A program made the translations under genes and the position numbers. The notes under the pieces were generated by a model. That model was not told the origin of the DNA. It saw only the letters and a list, made by a program, of their open reading frames with translations, and searched no databases. Positions 44,679 to 53,396 of a DNA stretch of 64,000 nt are shown piece after piece (the stretch's first letter is position 1; each line of letters begins with the position of its first letter). This stretch comes from Pseudomonas sp. TCU-HL1 (lineage in GTDB: Bacteria > Pseudomonadota > Gammaproteobacteria > Pseudomonadales > Pseudomonadaceae). Location of the stretch: assembly GCF_001708505.1 (NCBI RefSeq), contig NZ_CP015992.1:2852001-2916000 (forward strand). Direction: 5' to 3'.

Positions 44679-45713
44679 TCAGGACAGAGCTGTTGCCATG
44701 TCCCGAAAGGTGGTGAAACGATCGGCGTGGATGTGCGCGCGGGCCACACCCGCGTCGCGCAGCAGGGCGCTGGCGTTGTCGATCATGGCCGGCGGCCCGC
44801 ACAGGTAGGCGTGCGCCCCAGGTTGGAGGAGAGTGGGGATCTGTGCGGTCACCAAGCCTCGTTCGCCCTGCCAGGAGCTGTCGGCAGCGACTTCGGACAG
44901 CACCGGCACGAAGCGGAAGGACCCACGCCATTGCGCGGCGATGGCGCTGATTTCCTCCAGCGCATAGAGATCACGCGCTTCCCGGGCGCCGAACAACAAT
45001 GTGGCCGGGCGTTGCACTCCGCCGGCCAGTGCGTCCTGCAGCATCGCCAATAGTGGTGCCAGGCCACTGCCGCCAGCCACCAGGAGCAGCGGTGCGCTGG
45101 CCGGGCGCAGATGAAACTCGCCCAGTGGCCCTTCCAACGTGACGCCGTGGCCTATCAACGAGCACTCCCCGACTTGGCTGGTGAACACACCGCCCGATAC
45201 TTGGCGTATGAAGAAGCTCACCTGGGCATCCGGTCGTACCGGTGTGGCGAAGGAGAAGCTGCGGCGCAGTTGCGGCAGGCAGTCGAGGCGGAGGTTCGCA
45301 TACTGGCCAGCGCGGTAGTTCAGGCCTTCTTCCAGCTGGATGACCAGCCGAGTGATGTCGTGGGTCAGCCGGCTTTGCGCGACCACCCGGCCGCGCACCT
45401 GCCGTGTCGCCTGGTGGCGCGCCAGGTCCACTTCGATGCATACGTCTCCTTTGGGCACGCTCTGGCAGGCCAGGATGTAGCCGGCATCAAGATCCTGGTC
45501 GGAGAGGATGTAGCCTGTTTCGGTCAGCTCCCTGACCTGGCCCGAGACCAGCTTGCACTTGCAACTGGCACAGCCGCCCACACGGCAACTATGAGGAAAA
45601 TCGATGCCGTGGCGCAGTGCGGCCTGAAGCAAGGTTTCCTTTGCGTTCACGCTGATTCTGACGCCGTTGATCAACGCAGTGGTTGGGCGCTGTCTGGCAA
45701 GAAAAGAAAACAT
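44679..45713 (-). CDS. Ferredoxin-NAD(P)H reductase, XylA-like
   Basis: A 344-residue electron transfer protein: plant-type [2Fe-2S] domain with Cys43, Cys48, Cys51 and Cys83 (CRVGGCASC), then FAD domain (RRSFSFA), then NAD domain (GGSGLAPLLAML, and CGPPAMIDNA near the end). This order is that of the reductases of xylene, toluene and methane monooxygenases. It feeds electrons to the hydroxylase encoded next. Confidence 0.9.
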   Translation of the reverse strand: MFSFLARQRPTTALINGVRISVNAKETLLQAALRHGIDFPHSCRVGGCASCKCKLVSGQVRELTETGYILSDQDLDAGYILACQSVPKGDVCIEVDLARHQATRQVRGRVVAQSRLTHDITRLVIQLEEGLNYRAGQYANLRLDCLPQLRRSFSFATPVRPDAQVSFFIRQVSGGVFTSQVGECSLIGHGVTLEGPLGEFHLRPASAPLLLVAGGSGLAPLLAMLQDALAGGVQRPATLLFGAREARDLYALEEISAIAAQWRGSFRFVPVLSEVAADSSWQGERGLVTAQIPTLLQPGAHAYLCGPPAMIDNASALLRDAGVARAHIHADRFTTFRDMATALS

Positions 45714-45795
45714 GCGTCGTCCTTTTCAGTGAGTGGTGAAGAGGTTCTGGACGCTGAAATGTTAGGGAGGGGGGAGGAGGGGAGAGAGGGTACGG

Positions 45796-45825
45796 ATTGA
45801 CATTAGCGGGTCATTAATTGACATT
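45796..45825. promoter_or_regulatory. Direct repeat ATTGACATT x2, probable AraC-family operator
   Basis: ATTGACATT occurs at 45796-45804 and 45817-45825, exactly 21 bases apart (two helical turns), between the divergent reductase and araC-type genes. This is the classic layout of an AraC/XylS operator. It lies about 80 bases upstream of the reductase start. Confidence 0.6.
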
Positions 45826-45862
45826 TTGGCACTTTGCCAGCCTGCCGGAGGCAACAGCGCCC

Positions 45863-46873
45863 ATGTCCGAGTTCCTGCTCCCCGTGCAATATCTGCGGCA
45901 GATTGCTGAACAGCTGCGAACCATGAGAGCAGACCCGGACGATTGGCTGAGCCACTGCGGTGTCGAGCCACGACAACTGGATAACCCGGGTTATCAGCCT
46001 AACCTGGCGCAGTTCCGCCAGCTTATCGAGCACGCGGTGCAGCTCACCGATGAGCCGGCGCTCGGCTTGCTGCTGGGGGAGCGACTGATCATCAATACCC
46101 ACGGCGTACTGGGATTTGCGGCGCAACAGAGTGAGTCCTTGCGCCAGGCCATCCAGCTCGTGGAGCGCTACCTGGCGGTGCGCACGACGCTGGTCACCAT
46201 TCGCCAAAAGCATGACGACGCGGCAGGAGTCGAACACATCCAGTTCGTGCCCAGCTACTCACTGGGCCCCATCCAGCGAACCGTGTTGGAGGCTGTGATG
46301 CTGGCCATCAAGAACATTTTCGACGCCATCACGCCGAGTCATGTCCGTCTGAACCAGGTCAGCTTCCCCTTCCCGGCACCTTGCTATGTCGGCCTGGCCA
46401 ACGACATGTTCAATTGTCAGGTGACCTACCAGCAGAGCTGGGCGGGCTTCACGTTCGACTCGGCGTTGCTCGACCTGCCCCTGCGCATGGCCGACCCGGC
46501 CGCCTTCCGAGAAGCGGAACTGATCTGCCAACGCGAACTGCTGAAACTCAGTGAGAACATTACCCTCAGCGATCGCATCCGCCGGCTCATGCTGGAAAAG
46601 CAGAACGGTTTCCCAAGCCTAGTGGTTACGGCGCGCCTAGTTCACATGACGCCACGTACTCTGCATCGCCACCTGCTGGACGAGGGCACCAGCTTCAAGG
46701 AAATACTCAGGGAGGTACGCCATTCGCTTGCCGTAGAGCACATCAAGTCCGGACGTCTCACTATCCAGGAGATCGCCTATTCTCTCGGCTACAACGACGT
46801 CGCCAACTTCAGGCGCGCCTTCAAACAGTGGGAGGGAGTGCCTCCTTCTGAATATTGCTCTGAGCTTTTGTAA
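45863..46873 (+). CDS. AraC-family regulator (OruR/ArgR-like sensor)
   Basis: A 336-residue regulator with the arabinose-binding-like N-terminal domain common in Pseudomonas (QLRTMRADPDDWLSHCGV, GVLGFAAQQSESLRQAIQLV) and a C-terminal AraC DNA-binding domain (VHMTPRTLHRHLLDEGTSFKE; IQEIAYSLGYNDVANFRRAF). ATG at 45863 follows GGAG at a long spacing; the frame opens at 45818. Divergent from the hydroxylase operon with a phased direct repeat between them, so it is very likely its activator. Confidence 0.85.
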   Translation: MSEFLLPVQYLRQIAEQLRTMRADPDDWLSHCGVEPRQLDNPGYQPNLAQFRQLIEHAVQLTDEPALGLLLGERLIINTHGVLGFAAQQSESLRQAIQLVERYLAVRTTLVTIRQKHDDAAGVEHIQFVPSYSLGPIQRTVLEAVMLAIKNIFDAITPSHVRLNQVSFPFPAPCYVGLANDMFNCQVTYQQSWAGFTFDSALLDLPLRMADPAAFREAELICQRELLKLSENITLSDRIRRLMLEKQNGFPSLVVTARLVHMTPRTLHRHLLDEGTSFKEILREVRHSLAVEHIKSGRLTIQEIAYSLGYNDVANFRRAFKQWEGVPPSEYCSELL

Positions 46874-47003
46874 TGAATTGAAGCGACTATCCTCATCTTC
46901 GTATGGGCTCTCAGCTACGTTTAGCCAGAACTTTTCACTCCCAGTGGTTATGTCGAAATCGGACTTGATTGCGTCCGCTGGCAGGATGGCAATCTCTCCA
47001 CGC
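46874..47003 (-). other. AT-richer fragment between araC-type gene and IS481
   Basis: The minus strand reads as an open frame (IAILPADAIKSDFDITTG, then EKFWLNVAES) that is cut by the IS end and runs into the regulator gene. It could be the tail of a disrupted gene; I do not recognise the family. Confidence 0.25.
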
Positions 47004-48291
47004 TGTTCAGCCGGGATAGATGGGTAACGCTTGTCGGGAGACATGGGTAACGGGTTGATGATCATGTCTTGCCCGGTCTCAAGTCGACTTGGCGCAGGGT
47101 CTTGTGGATGAACACCACATCGTAGACGCCATCGACGGCGGTGGGGCGGAGAGCGACGCGTTCCCCGTACAGCCCCCCGCCGACGAACAGGCTGCGTCCC
47201 TGGAAACTGACCTGGCCGACGCGGCCGACCTTGAGCACCCGGTCGCCCGGTTCGTAGTCCAGTTCAGGCAATTGCTCCGGGTAGCTGCGCCGGCTTGGCT
47301 GGTAGCGCGTGATCGGTGGCAGTTGGCCCAGCGCCTCATGCGGGCGGTCGTGGTTGTACTGCTCCCGCCAGTGCGCCATCGCCTGCTGGCAGTGCGCCAA
47401 GTCGCGAAACGAGCGCTGCAGTAACTCGCGCTTGAGTGTCTGGTGGAAGCGTTCCAGCTTGCCCTGGGTCTGCGGATGATGAGGGCGGCTGTGGCTGACC
47501 TCGATGCCGAGCCGCATCAGCCAGACCTCCAGGGCGGACAGGCCGCCCGCGATGTTCGAGCCCCAGGGCGGACCGTTGTCGGCGGTGATCCGGCGCGGTA
47601 GGCCATAGCGGCGAAAGACCTGGATCAGGTGCGGTCGAACCAGTTCGAGGCGCTCGCCCTCGCAGGCCTCCAGGCAGAGGGCAAAGCGTGAGTGATCATC
47701 CAACAGCGTCAACGGGTGGCAGCGCGACGAGCGGCCGTCGGCGAGCGGGAAGTGGCCCTTGAAGTCCATCTGCCAGAGCTCGTTCGGCTGGCAGTGCTCG
47801 AAGCGCTGCGTGGCCGGAGCTTCGGCCTCCTCGGCGTGGTAGCGCACCCGGCAACCATGGCGGCGGAGGATGGCGTCGAGGGTGCTGTGGTGGGGACGCT
47901 CGAACGCGGCCGGCAGCAGGCCGCGCAGCTTGCGGGCGCCCCAATACGGGAAACGGTGGTGCAACTGCACCACCGCCTGTTCCAAGTCCGGGTCGCTGCG
48001 CCCAGGGCTGTGCAACGGCCGGCGTGAGCGCTCCTGCAACCCCGCATCGCCGTGCTCGCGGTGGCGCTGTAACCATTTGTAGGCGGTTTTCGGGCTGATG
48101 CCGTAGCGCCGACACAGCTCCCGCACGTTGCTCTGCGGTTGTTCGGCCAACCGCACAAACTCGCGTCGAATCGACATGGTGGTGCACTCCTGCCACGGCA
48201 TCGCTCGAACTCCAGAGTCGAAGGATTCCGTAAGCCTAAATGCGTTACCCATGTCTCCCGACACCCGTTACCTATGTCCCCCGGCTGAACA
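47004..48291 (-). mobile_element. IS481-family insertion sequence, complete
   Basis: The ends form long inverted repeats: the outer part starts TGTTCAGCCGGG on the left and ends CCCGGCTGAACA on the right, and the inner part is a perfect 20-base pair (TGTCGGGAGACATGGGTAAC at 47034-47053, inverted at 48244-48263). The outer part is imperfect between. No clear target duplication is seen (left flank ...CCACGC, right flank CTGCGC...). It carries one intact transposase gene and sits between the araC-type gene and polB. Confidence 0.8.
47062..48201 (-). CDS. IS481-family transposase
   Basis: A 379-residue DDE transposase: N-terminal helix-turn-helix (NVRELCRRYGISPKTAYKWL), catalytic core with Asp in WQMDFKG, Asp in TADNGPPW and Glu in QGKLERFH, and a small C-terminal domain. 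ATG at 48201 is preferred (MPWQECTTMS) over an earlier frame opening inside the terminal repeat. No frameshift or stop, so it may be active. Confidence 0.9.
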   Translation of the reverse strand: MPWQECTTMSIRREFVRLAEQPQSNVRELCRRYGISPKTAYKWLQRHREHGDAGLQERSRRPLHSPGRSDPDLEQAVVQLHHRFPYWGARKLRGLLPAAFERPHHSTLDAILRRHGCRVRYHAEEAEAPATQRFEHCQPNELWQMDFKGHFPLADGRSSRCHPLTLLDDHSRFALCLEACEGERLELVRPHLIQVFRRYGLPRRITADNGPPWGSNIAGGLSALEVWLMRLGIEVSHSRPHHPQTQGKLERFHQTLKRELLQRSFRDLAHCQQAMAHWREQYNHDRPHEALGQLPPITRYQPSRRSYPEQLPELDYEPGDRVLKVGRVGQVSFQGRSLFVGGGLYGERVALRPTAVDGVYDVVFIHKTLRQVDLRPGKT

Positions 48292-48324
48292 CTGCGCGCA
48301 CCACGATCCCAGCGTGGGGCGGCC

Positions 48325-48346
48325 GGTGCGCACGGCGCACCCTACG
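48325..48346. repeat. GTAGGGTGCGCC-type extragenic repeat
   Basis: GGTGCGCACGGCGCACCCTA: an inverted-orientation copy of the repeat also found at 54361-54382 and twice at 62011-62089. It lies after polB and is probably a REP-like element. Confidence 0.55.
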
Positions 48347-48382
48347 GTCGGCTTTGAACCAGGGAATGGCAAGGCCGTTCGG

Positions 48383-50746
48383 CTAGAACAACGCCATCTG
48401 CTTGTCGATCAGCGAGGCGAAGTCGTCCCCCACGAAGGGCAGGATGGCGTCCGCAACTGGCTGAAGCTGGCGTGTCAGGTAATGGTCGTAGTCGATGGCC
48501 GAGCAGCGGGTTTCCAGCGGCTCGGGGCCGTTCACCGTGATCAGGTAGCTGATCCAGCCGCCGTTCTGGTACTGGCGCGGGCGGCCCTGGCGGTCGTTGA
48601 ATTCATCGGCCATGCGTGCCGCGCGGACATGGGGCGGCACATTGCGGGTGTAGTCGTCCAACTGGCGGCGCAAGCGCTTGCGGTAGACCAGCAGCTCATC
48701 CAGTTCGCCGGCCAGGGTCTGCTGCACGTAGTCGCGCACGTAGTCCTGATAGGGCTGGCGGTTGAAGATGCGCTGGTAAAGCGCCTGCTGGAATTGCTGG
48801 GCCAGGGGTGACCAGTCGGTGCGTACCGTCTCCAGGCCCTTGAAGACCATCTCCCGGCGGCCATCCGCGCGTACGACCAGGCCGGCATAACGCTTCTTGC
48901 TACCTTCCTCGGCGCCACGAATGGTGGGCATCAGGAAACGCTGGTAGTGGGTTTCGTACTGCAATTCCAGCGCACTCGTCAGGCCGTATTCCTGCATCAG
49001 GTGCTCGCGCCACCACTGGTTGACCTTCTGTACCAGGCTGCGGCCGATGCGCGCTGCGTCTTCCTCGCCCTGGGGACGCTTGAGCCAGACGAAGGTGGAG
49101 TCGGTATCGCCGTAGATCACGCTGTAGCCTTCGGCCTCGATCAGCTCGCGGGTGCGGCGCATGATCTCGTGCCCACGCATGGTGATGGAGGAAGCCAGGC
49201 GCGTATCGAAAAAGCGGCAGCCGCTGGAACCGAGCACGCCGTAGAAGGCGTTCATGATGATCTTCAAGGCCTGCGACAGCGCCTGGTTGCCCTCGCGCTT
49301 GGCCGCCTCGCGACCCTGCCAGACCCGTTCGACGATGGCGGGCAGGCAGTGCCGGGTACGGGAGAAACGCCCGCCGCGAAAACCGGGCACCGAGTGCTCG
49401 TCGTCCGGCTGGCGCAGCCCTTCGATCAGCCCCACCGGGTCGATCAGGAAGCTGCGGATGATTGAGGGATACAGGCTCTTGTAGTCCAGTACCAGCACCG
49501 ACTCGTAGAGGCCGGGGCGCGAGTCCATGACGAAGCCGCCGGGGCTGGCCTCGGGGCGTTTGTCGCCGAGGTTGGGCGCGACGAAGCCCTGGCGGTGCAT
49601 CAGCGGCATGTAGAGGTGGGTGAAGGCCGCCACCGAGCCACCGCTGCGGTCGGTTGCGAGGCCCGTGACGGTGGCGCGTTCCAGGAGGAAGCCGAGCAGC
49701 CCGGTCTTGGCGAAGATGCGTGTCACCAGCTCGCAATCCTTGAGGTTGTAGCGCGCCAGGGCGGGCTTGTCCTCGGCGAACATGCGGTTGATCTCATCCA
49801 TGCGCTGGTACGGCGTGTCGATCGCCTTGCCTTCGCCGAGCAGCGTCTGGGCGACGTTCTCCAGGCTGAAGGAGGGGAAGCTCCAGGTGGCCGAGCGCAG
49901 CGCTTCGATGCCGTCGATGATCAGCCGGCCGGCGGCCTCGGCGAAGAAGTGGTTGTTGCCGCTGCCGTGTTCGCGCCAGTTCATGGGCTCGCCGCCCCGA
50001 CCCAGGCGCAGCGGTACGTTCAGTTTCCCGGCATGGGCTTGCAACACGCGCAGGTCGAACTGCACCAGGTTCCAGCCGATGATGGCGTCCGGGTCATGCT
50101 CGGCCAGCCACTGGTTCAGGGCCTCCAGCAGTTCGGCGCGGCTGTCGCGGTACTCCAGCTGGAAGTCGACTTCGCTGGCGTCGCCGTTGGCCGGGCCGAG
50201 CATGTAGACCTGGCGCTGGCCGCAGCCCTCCAGGGCGATGGAGTAGAGCTCACCACGCTCGGTGGTTTCGATATCCAGCGACACTAGCTTCAGGCGCGGG
50301 CGGAAATCGGGGGCGGGCTTGAGCTGGGTCTCCAGCAGCAGGCCGCTGCCATCTGGCGTGCCATCGAACTGCACCGGTGCGGTGATGAATCGCTCCATCA
50401 GGTAGCGTTCCGGTGGTCGGATGTCGGCCTCGTAAACGTCCACGCCCGCCTTGCGCAAGGCCTTGTCCAGGCGCATCAGCTGGCGGTGTTGCTTGCAGTA
50501 AAGGCCCAGCACCGGGCGGTGCTGGAAGTCGCAGAGGGCGAGGGCGCGCAGCTCGACGTCTTTCTCTACGCGCAGCAGGGGTTCGGCACGGTCGCGCTGC
50601 TCGGCGGGGATGAAGGCTACGGACGCCTGGACAGGCAGGCGCACCCGTTGCGGGCCAGCGTCGGTGGCCAGCCAGAATTCGACTTCCGTCCCCTCGGGTG
50701 TGTCCTGCCAATGCCGGGTCAGGACAAACCCCTGCTGTAACGCCAC
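48383..50746 (-). CDS. polB: DNA polymerase II
   Basis: A 787-residue family B polymerase. The N-terminal pattern (GFVLTRHWQDTPEGTEVEFWLATD) is that of E. coli Pol II (783 aa). Exonuclease motif I is DIETT, polymerase motif A DYKSLYPSII and motif C YGDTDSTF, all with intact catalytic acids. It acts in translesion and repair synthesis, usually under SOS control; I saw no clear LexA box in the 200 bases upstream. GTG at 50746 (site GAGG) is preferred; another GTG at 50773 is possible. The insertion sequence lies 92 bases after the stop. Confidence 0.93.
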   Translation of the reverse strand: MALQQGFVLTRHWQDTPEGTEVEFWLATDAGPQRVRLPVQASVAFIPAEQRDRAEPLLRVEKDVELRALALCDFQHRPVLGLYCKQHRQLMRLDKALRKAGVDVYEADIRPPERYLMERFITAPVQFDGTPDGSGLLLETQLKPAPDFRPRLKLVSLDIETTERGELYSIALEGCGQRQVYMLGPANGDASEVDFQLEYRDSRAELLEALNQWLAEHDPDAIIGWNLVQFDLRVLQAHAGKLNVPLRLGRGGEPMNWREHGSGNNHFFAEAAGRLIIDGIEALRSATWSFPSFSLENVAQTLLGEGKAIDTPYQRMDEINRMFAEDKPALARYNLKDCELVTRIFAKTGLLGFLLERATVTGLATDRSGGSVAAFTHLYMPLMHRQGFVAPNLGDKRPEASPGGFVMDSRPGLYESVLVLDYKSLYPSIIRSFLIDPVGLIEGLRQPDDEHSVPGFRGGRFSRTRHCLPAIVERVWQGREAAKREGNQALSQALKIIMNAFYGVLGSSGCRFFDTRLASSITMRGHEIMRRTRELIEAEGYSVIYGDTDSTFVWLKRPQGEEDAARIGRSLVQKVNQWWREHLMQEYGLTSALELQYETHYQRFLMPTIRGAEEGSKKRYAGLVVRADGRREMVFKGLETVRTDWSPLAQQFQQALYQRIFNRQPYQDYVRDYVQQTLAGELDELLVYRKRLRRQLDDYTRNVPPHVRAARMADEFNDRQGRPRQYQNGGWISYLITVNGPEPLETRCSAIDYDHYLTRQLQPVADAILPFVGDDFASLIDKQMALF

Positions 50747-50970
50747 GACTGAAACCTCGGAACCTTTTCTCACCGCGGGATTCTACTCGTCATCGTTCCG
50801 GCGTGCGCGGCGGACGAGGGCGGCTCATGGTTTCTGATTGACATGAGGATTGTGAGCTAAGCCATTGAATTGACAGCACACATTCTGTCTGAACTTGTCT
50901 ATTTTATCTGGCCAGCAAGGGGGCTTTTCTTTATGCTCCGCGGCCTTTTTCATCCGTCCGGGAGACGATC

Positions 50971-51201
50971 ATGCTGGACAACACCCTCGTACAACTCGAA
51001 CAGCTCGTCAGCGAGCTGCTGCAGCAGAACCAGGCCATCGCTGACGACAATGCGCGCATTCGTGCCGAACTGCGCAAGGCACGCGAAGAGAACGACAGCC
51101 TGCAACTGGCGGTGATGGAGCAGGAAGAGAAGCACAGCGCCACTGCCGAGCGCCTGCAGGCCCTGGTCCGCCGCGTCAGCGAGAGCCGCACCAGCGCATG
51201 A
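50971..51201 (+). CDS. Small coiled-coil protein (TIGR02449/ZapB-like type)
   Basis: A 76-residue protein that is nearly all coiled coil (LEQLVSELLQQNQAIADDN). It resembles the TIGR02449 family, usually encoded just before zapA. Good ribosome site (GGGAG). Its stop overlaps the start of the ZapA-like gene (ATGA). Likely a cell division accessory protein that works with its neighbour. Confidence 0.75.
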   Translation: MLDNTLVQLEQLVSELLQQNQAIADDNARIRAELRKAREENDSLQLAVMEQEEKHSATAERLQALVRRVSESRTSA

Positions 51202-51497
51202 ACAGAGACGGCATCCGCGTACTGCGCATCCTGGGGCGCGAATACAGCATCAAGGCACCGCCCGGTGAGGAGCAGGTGCTGCGCGATGCGGCGGCGATGC
51301 TGCAAGCGGAGATCGCCGCCAACAACAAGAAATTCCCCTACGTCACCGGCAGCGAACTGGTGGTGCTTTCCGCACTCAACCTGTGCGCGCGCCAGTTGAA
51401 CGCCGGTGACAGGCCCCAGGAAGAGGCCGACGTTACCCAGCGACTGGCCGTGCTCAACCGGCGCATTCGCGAGCAACTGGACAGCGTCTCTTCGTAG
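51198..51497 (+). CDS. ZapA-like cell division protein
   Basis: A 99-residue protein with the ZapA pattern: beta hairpin start (IRVLRILGREYSIKAPPGEE), then helices (LRDAAAMLQAEIAANN) and C-terminal coiled coil (VTQRLAVLNRRIREQL). ZapA cross-links FtsZ filaments. In Pseudomonas the usual zapA is followed by the 6S RNA gene and a 5-formyltetrahydrofolate cyclo-ligase gene; here neither follows, and REP-like repeats start at the stop codon. It may be a second copy. Confidence 0.75.
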   Translation: MNRDGIRVLRILGREYSIKAPPGEEQVLRDAAAMLQAEIAANNKKFPYVTGSELVVLSALNLCARQLNAGDRPQEEADVTQRLAVLNRRIREQLDSVSS

Positions 51498-51655
51498 GGG
51501 CGAATTCATTCGCCAAGGGCGGCGTAGCTGCCCCACGAGCCTTTATGGCGAACCTGCGGTCCGCTTGGCGATTGAAATCGCCCCCACAGGGATTGGGCCG
51601 GGGCTTGGCCTTTCCTTGTGGGAGCGAATTCATTCGCGATTGAAATCGCTCCCAC
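51498..51655. repeat. REP-like palindromes (GTGGGAGCGAATTCATTCGC family)
   Basis: Three copies: GTAGGGGCGAATTCATTCGC at 51494-51514, an opposite-oriented one ending ATCGCCCCCAC at 51568-51588, and a complete 38-base hairpin at 51618-51655. They are bounded by the ZapA-like gene stop and the PLD gene stop. A fourth copy is at 58608. Confidence 0.7.
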
Positions 51656-51679
51656 GACTGGCGATGCCAGGCAACGGGA

Positions 51680-52630
51680 TCAACCGATGACGCGCAGGAT
51701 GTCGGCGCGGTTGATCTCGGTGCGGCCGTCTTCGTACCACTCCGGAATGGCTTCCTTGAGTAGCTCCTTGTCGCCATCGAGCTTGAACGGCTGGGTATAG
51801 CGCTTCTTGCGGTAGGCGTAGATGTAGTAGGTGCCTTCGCGATAGAGGATGCGGTCGAAGGTGTAGAAGCCGATGTGCGAGCCGTTGCAGCGCGCCGTCA
51901 GCACCACGTCGCCTTCCTCGTAGGGCAGGGCGCCTTCGGCGCATTCGTAGGTGAAGAACTCACGGACATCGTCCCAGGCCACGCCATCGCTGCTGGACTT
52001 GAGGTGATCGCGCGCCTCGTCTTCGGACTGCTGCGAGTGGTCGCTGTACCAGATGAACAGCGGGATGCTCTGGTTGATGTCGTCGCCCAGCCAGCCTTCG
52101 CTGTCCAGGTACTCGGCGGTGCGCGCCAGTCCGGCCTGCATGCGGCGGTGGCTCAGCTTGTAGCTGTCGAGTGCGTCTTCGAAGGCCTGGACATGGGTGC
52201 AGGCCATCACGCCGTCGAGGCCCTTGAGCGCCTGGACGCGGGCCAGGTAGGCGTCATACAGGGCCGCGTCGGTAATCACGGTGCAGGTATCGCGCACCAG
52301 GCTGACACCCACCTGGGTCAGGTTGGCGCTGCCCACGATGACGACATCCGGCTCGATCAGGTAAAGCTTCCAGTTCACGCTCGCCTGGCAACGGAAGTCC
52401 ACCGACAGGGCCAGGTCGGGATTGGACTCGTTGAGGCAGTGTTCGATGAAGTCGGGGGACGTCAGCGAGCTGATGGTGCCAACCAGGATATCCAGCTGGT
52501 TGCCATTCTCGATCAACTGGTCGATCAAGGGCTCGGTGCCGCTGGCGAAGGCGGAAACCATCGTGATCTTCTTTCCGCTCAGTTCGCCCAGATAGGTTTC
52601 GAGGCTGTCTTCGTAATCCAGAATTTCCAT
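51680..52630 (-). CDS. Phospholipase D-like protein with altered active site
   Basis: A 316-residue protein; start ATG at 52630 follows GGAGA. The N-terminal half has a PLD/nuclease-type fold with the segment N86-W87-K88-LYLI and then GSANLT (100-105). The family motif is H-x-K-x4-D-x6-G-S-x-N; here the histidine is Asn. Only one such motif is present. The C-terminal half is an extra domain rich in aromatic residues (FIWYSDHSQQSEDEARDHL). It may bind but not cleave phosphodiesters. No neighbour points to a role. Confidence 0.7.
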   Translation of the reverse strand: MEILDYEDSLETYLGELSGKKITMVSAFASGTEPLIDQLIENGNQLDILVGTISSLTSPDFIEHCLNESNPDLALSVDFRCQASVNWKLYLIEPDVVIVGSANLTQVGVSLVRDTCTVITDAALYDAYLARVQALKGLDGVMACTHVQAFEDALDSYKLSHRRMQAGLARTAEYLDSEGWLGDDINQSIPLFIWYSDHSQQSEDEARDHLKSSSDGVAWDDVREFFTYECAEGALPYEEGDVVLTARCNGSHIGFYTFDRILYREGTYYIYAYRKKRYTQPFKLDGDKELLKEAIPEWYEDGRTEINRADILRVIG

Positions 52631-52792
52631 ACCGTCTCCAGCGACATCTTTTTTGCAGTTTCGCCATTTTCGCACAGGCGATGCCATTAGCCAGAGCCCG
52701 AAATGCTTCGCGGGCCCGCTGAATGGTTCTGACGCAGGGTGCGCACTCCGAAGCACGAGGGTTCGGGGCCGGAGACGCTGAATTTCGTGGCC

Positions 52793-53278
52793 TCAGCCGT
52801 TGCTTTCGGCGAATTCGCGCAGGGCATCGCCGTCCAGGCGGTAACGCACCCATTCGTCTTGGGGCAGCGCGCCGATGGAACGATAGAAGTCGATGGCCGG
52901 CTGGTTCCAGTCCAGCACACTCCACTCCAGGCGCCCGCAGTCATTGGCGCGGGCTTCGCGGGCGATTTCCCGCAGCAGGCGGCGGCCGGCACCGGTGCCG
53001 CGCTGTTCCGGGGTGATGTAGAGGTCTTCCAGGTAGATGCCGTTGCGCCCCAGCCAGGTGGAGTAGCTGTAGAAATACACCGCGTAGCCGATGGGGCGAC
53101 CGTCGCGCAGGCAGATCAGGGAGCGGGAGGGCGCGTTTTCGGCGAACAGGGTGCGGCGGATGTCCTCGACGCTGGCGATGACTTCGTGGCCGGCCCGCTC
53201 GTAGACCGCCAGTTCGATGATGAAGTCGAGGATCTGTTGGGCGTCGTCGGGATGGGCGGGGCGGATCGAGAGTGTCAC
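52793..53278 (-). CDS. GNAT N-acetyltransferase
   Basis: A 161-residue GNAT protein with the acetyl-CoA motif (QRGTGAGRRLLREIA) and the diamine-acetyltransferase-like layout (LYITPEQ, WNQPAIDFYRSIGA). The start is taken at GTG 53278, 6 bases after GGAG; ATG at 53290 has no site. It lies near polB as in P. aeruginosa. Substrate not known; an amine or amino acid is usual for this subfamily. Confidence 0.85.
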   Translation of the reverse strand: MTLSIRPAHPDDAQQILDFIIELAVYERAGHEVIASVEDIRRTLFAENAPSRSLICLRDGRPIGYAVYFYSYSTWLGRNGIYLEDLYITPEQRGTGAGRRLLREIAREARANDCGRLEWSVLDWNQPAIDFYRSIGALPQDEWVRYRLDGDALREFAESNG

Positions 53279-53396
53279 GTGAATCTCCATGGGCAGTTGA
53301 GGCGGTCATGCTAGTGCCTTTGACGGTCCGCATGAAGCGTCTGCCGGATCGCTCGCTAAGCTTTGAAGGAAGACCCGGCCTATGGAGGGTAAGGGC

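Noticed and set aside
50838..50937. TTGACA hexamers upstream of the coiled-coil gene
   Set aside because: Two TTGACA boxes (50838 and 50870) exist, but neither has a -10 box at 16-18 bases, so no promoter is called.
51498..51680. 6S RNA gene after the ZapA-like gene
   Set aside because: The interval is filled by REP-like palindromes and is too short; no 6S-like central bubble structure could be recognised.
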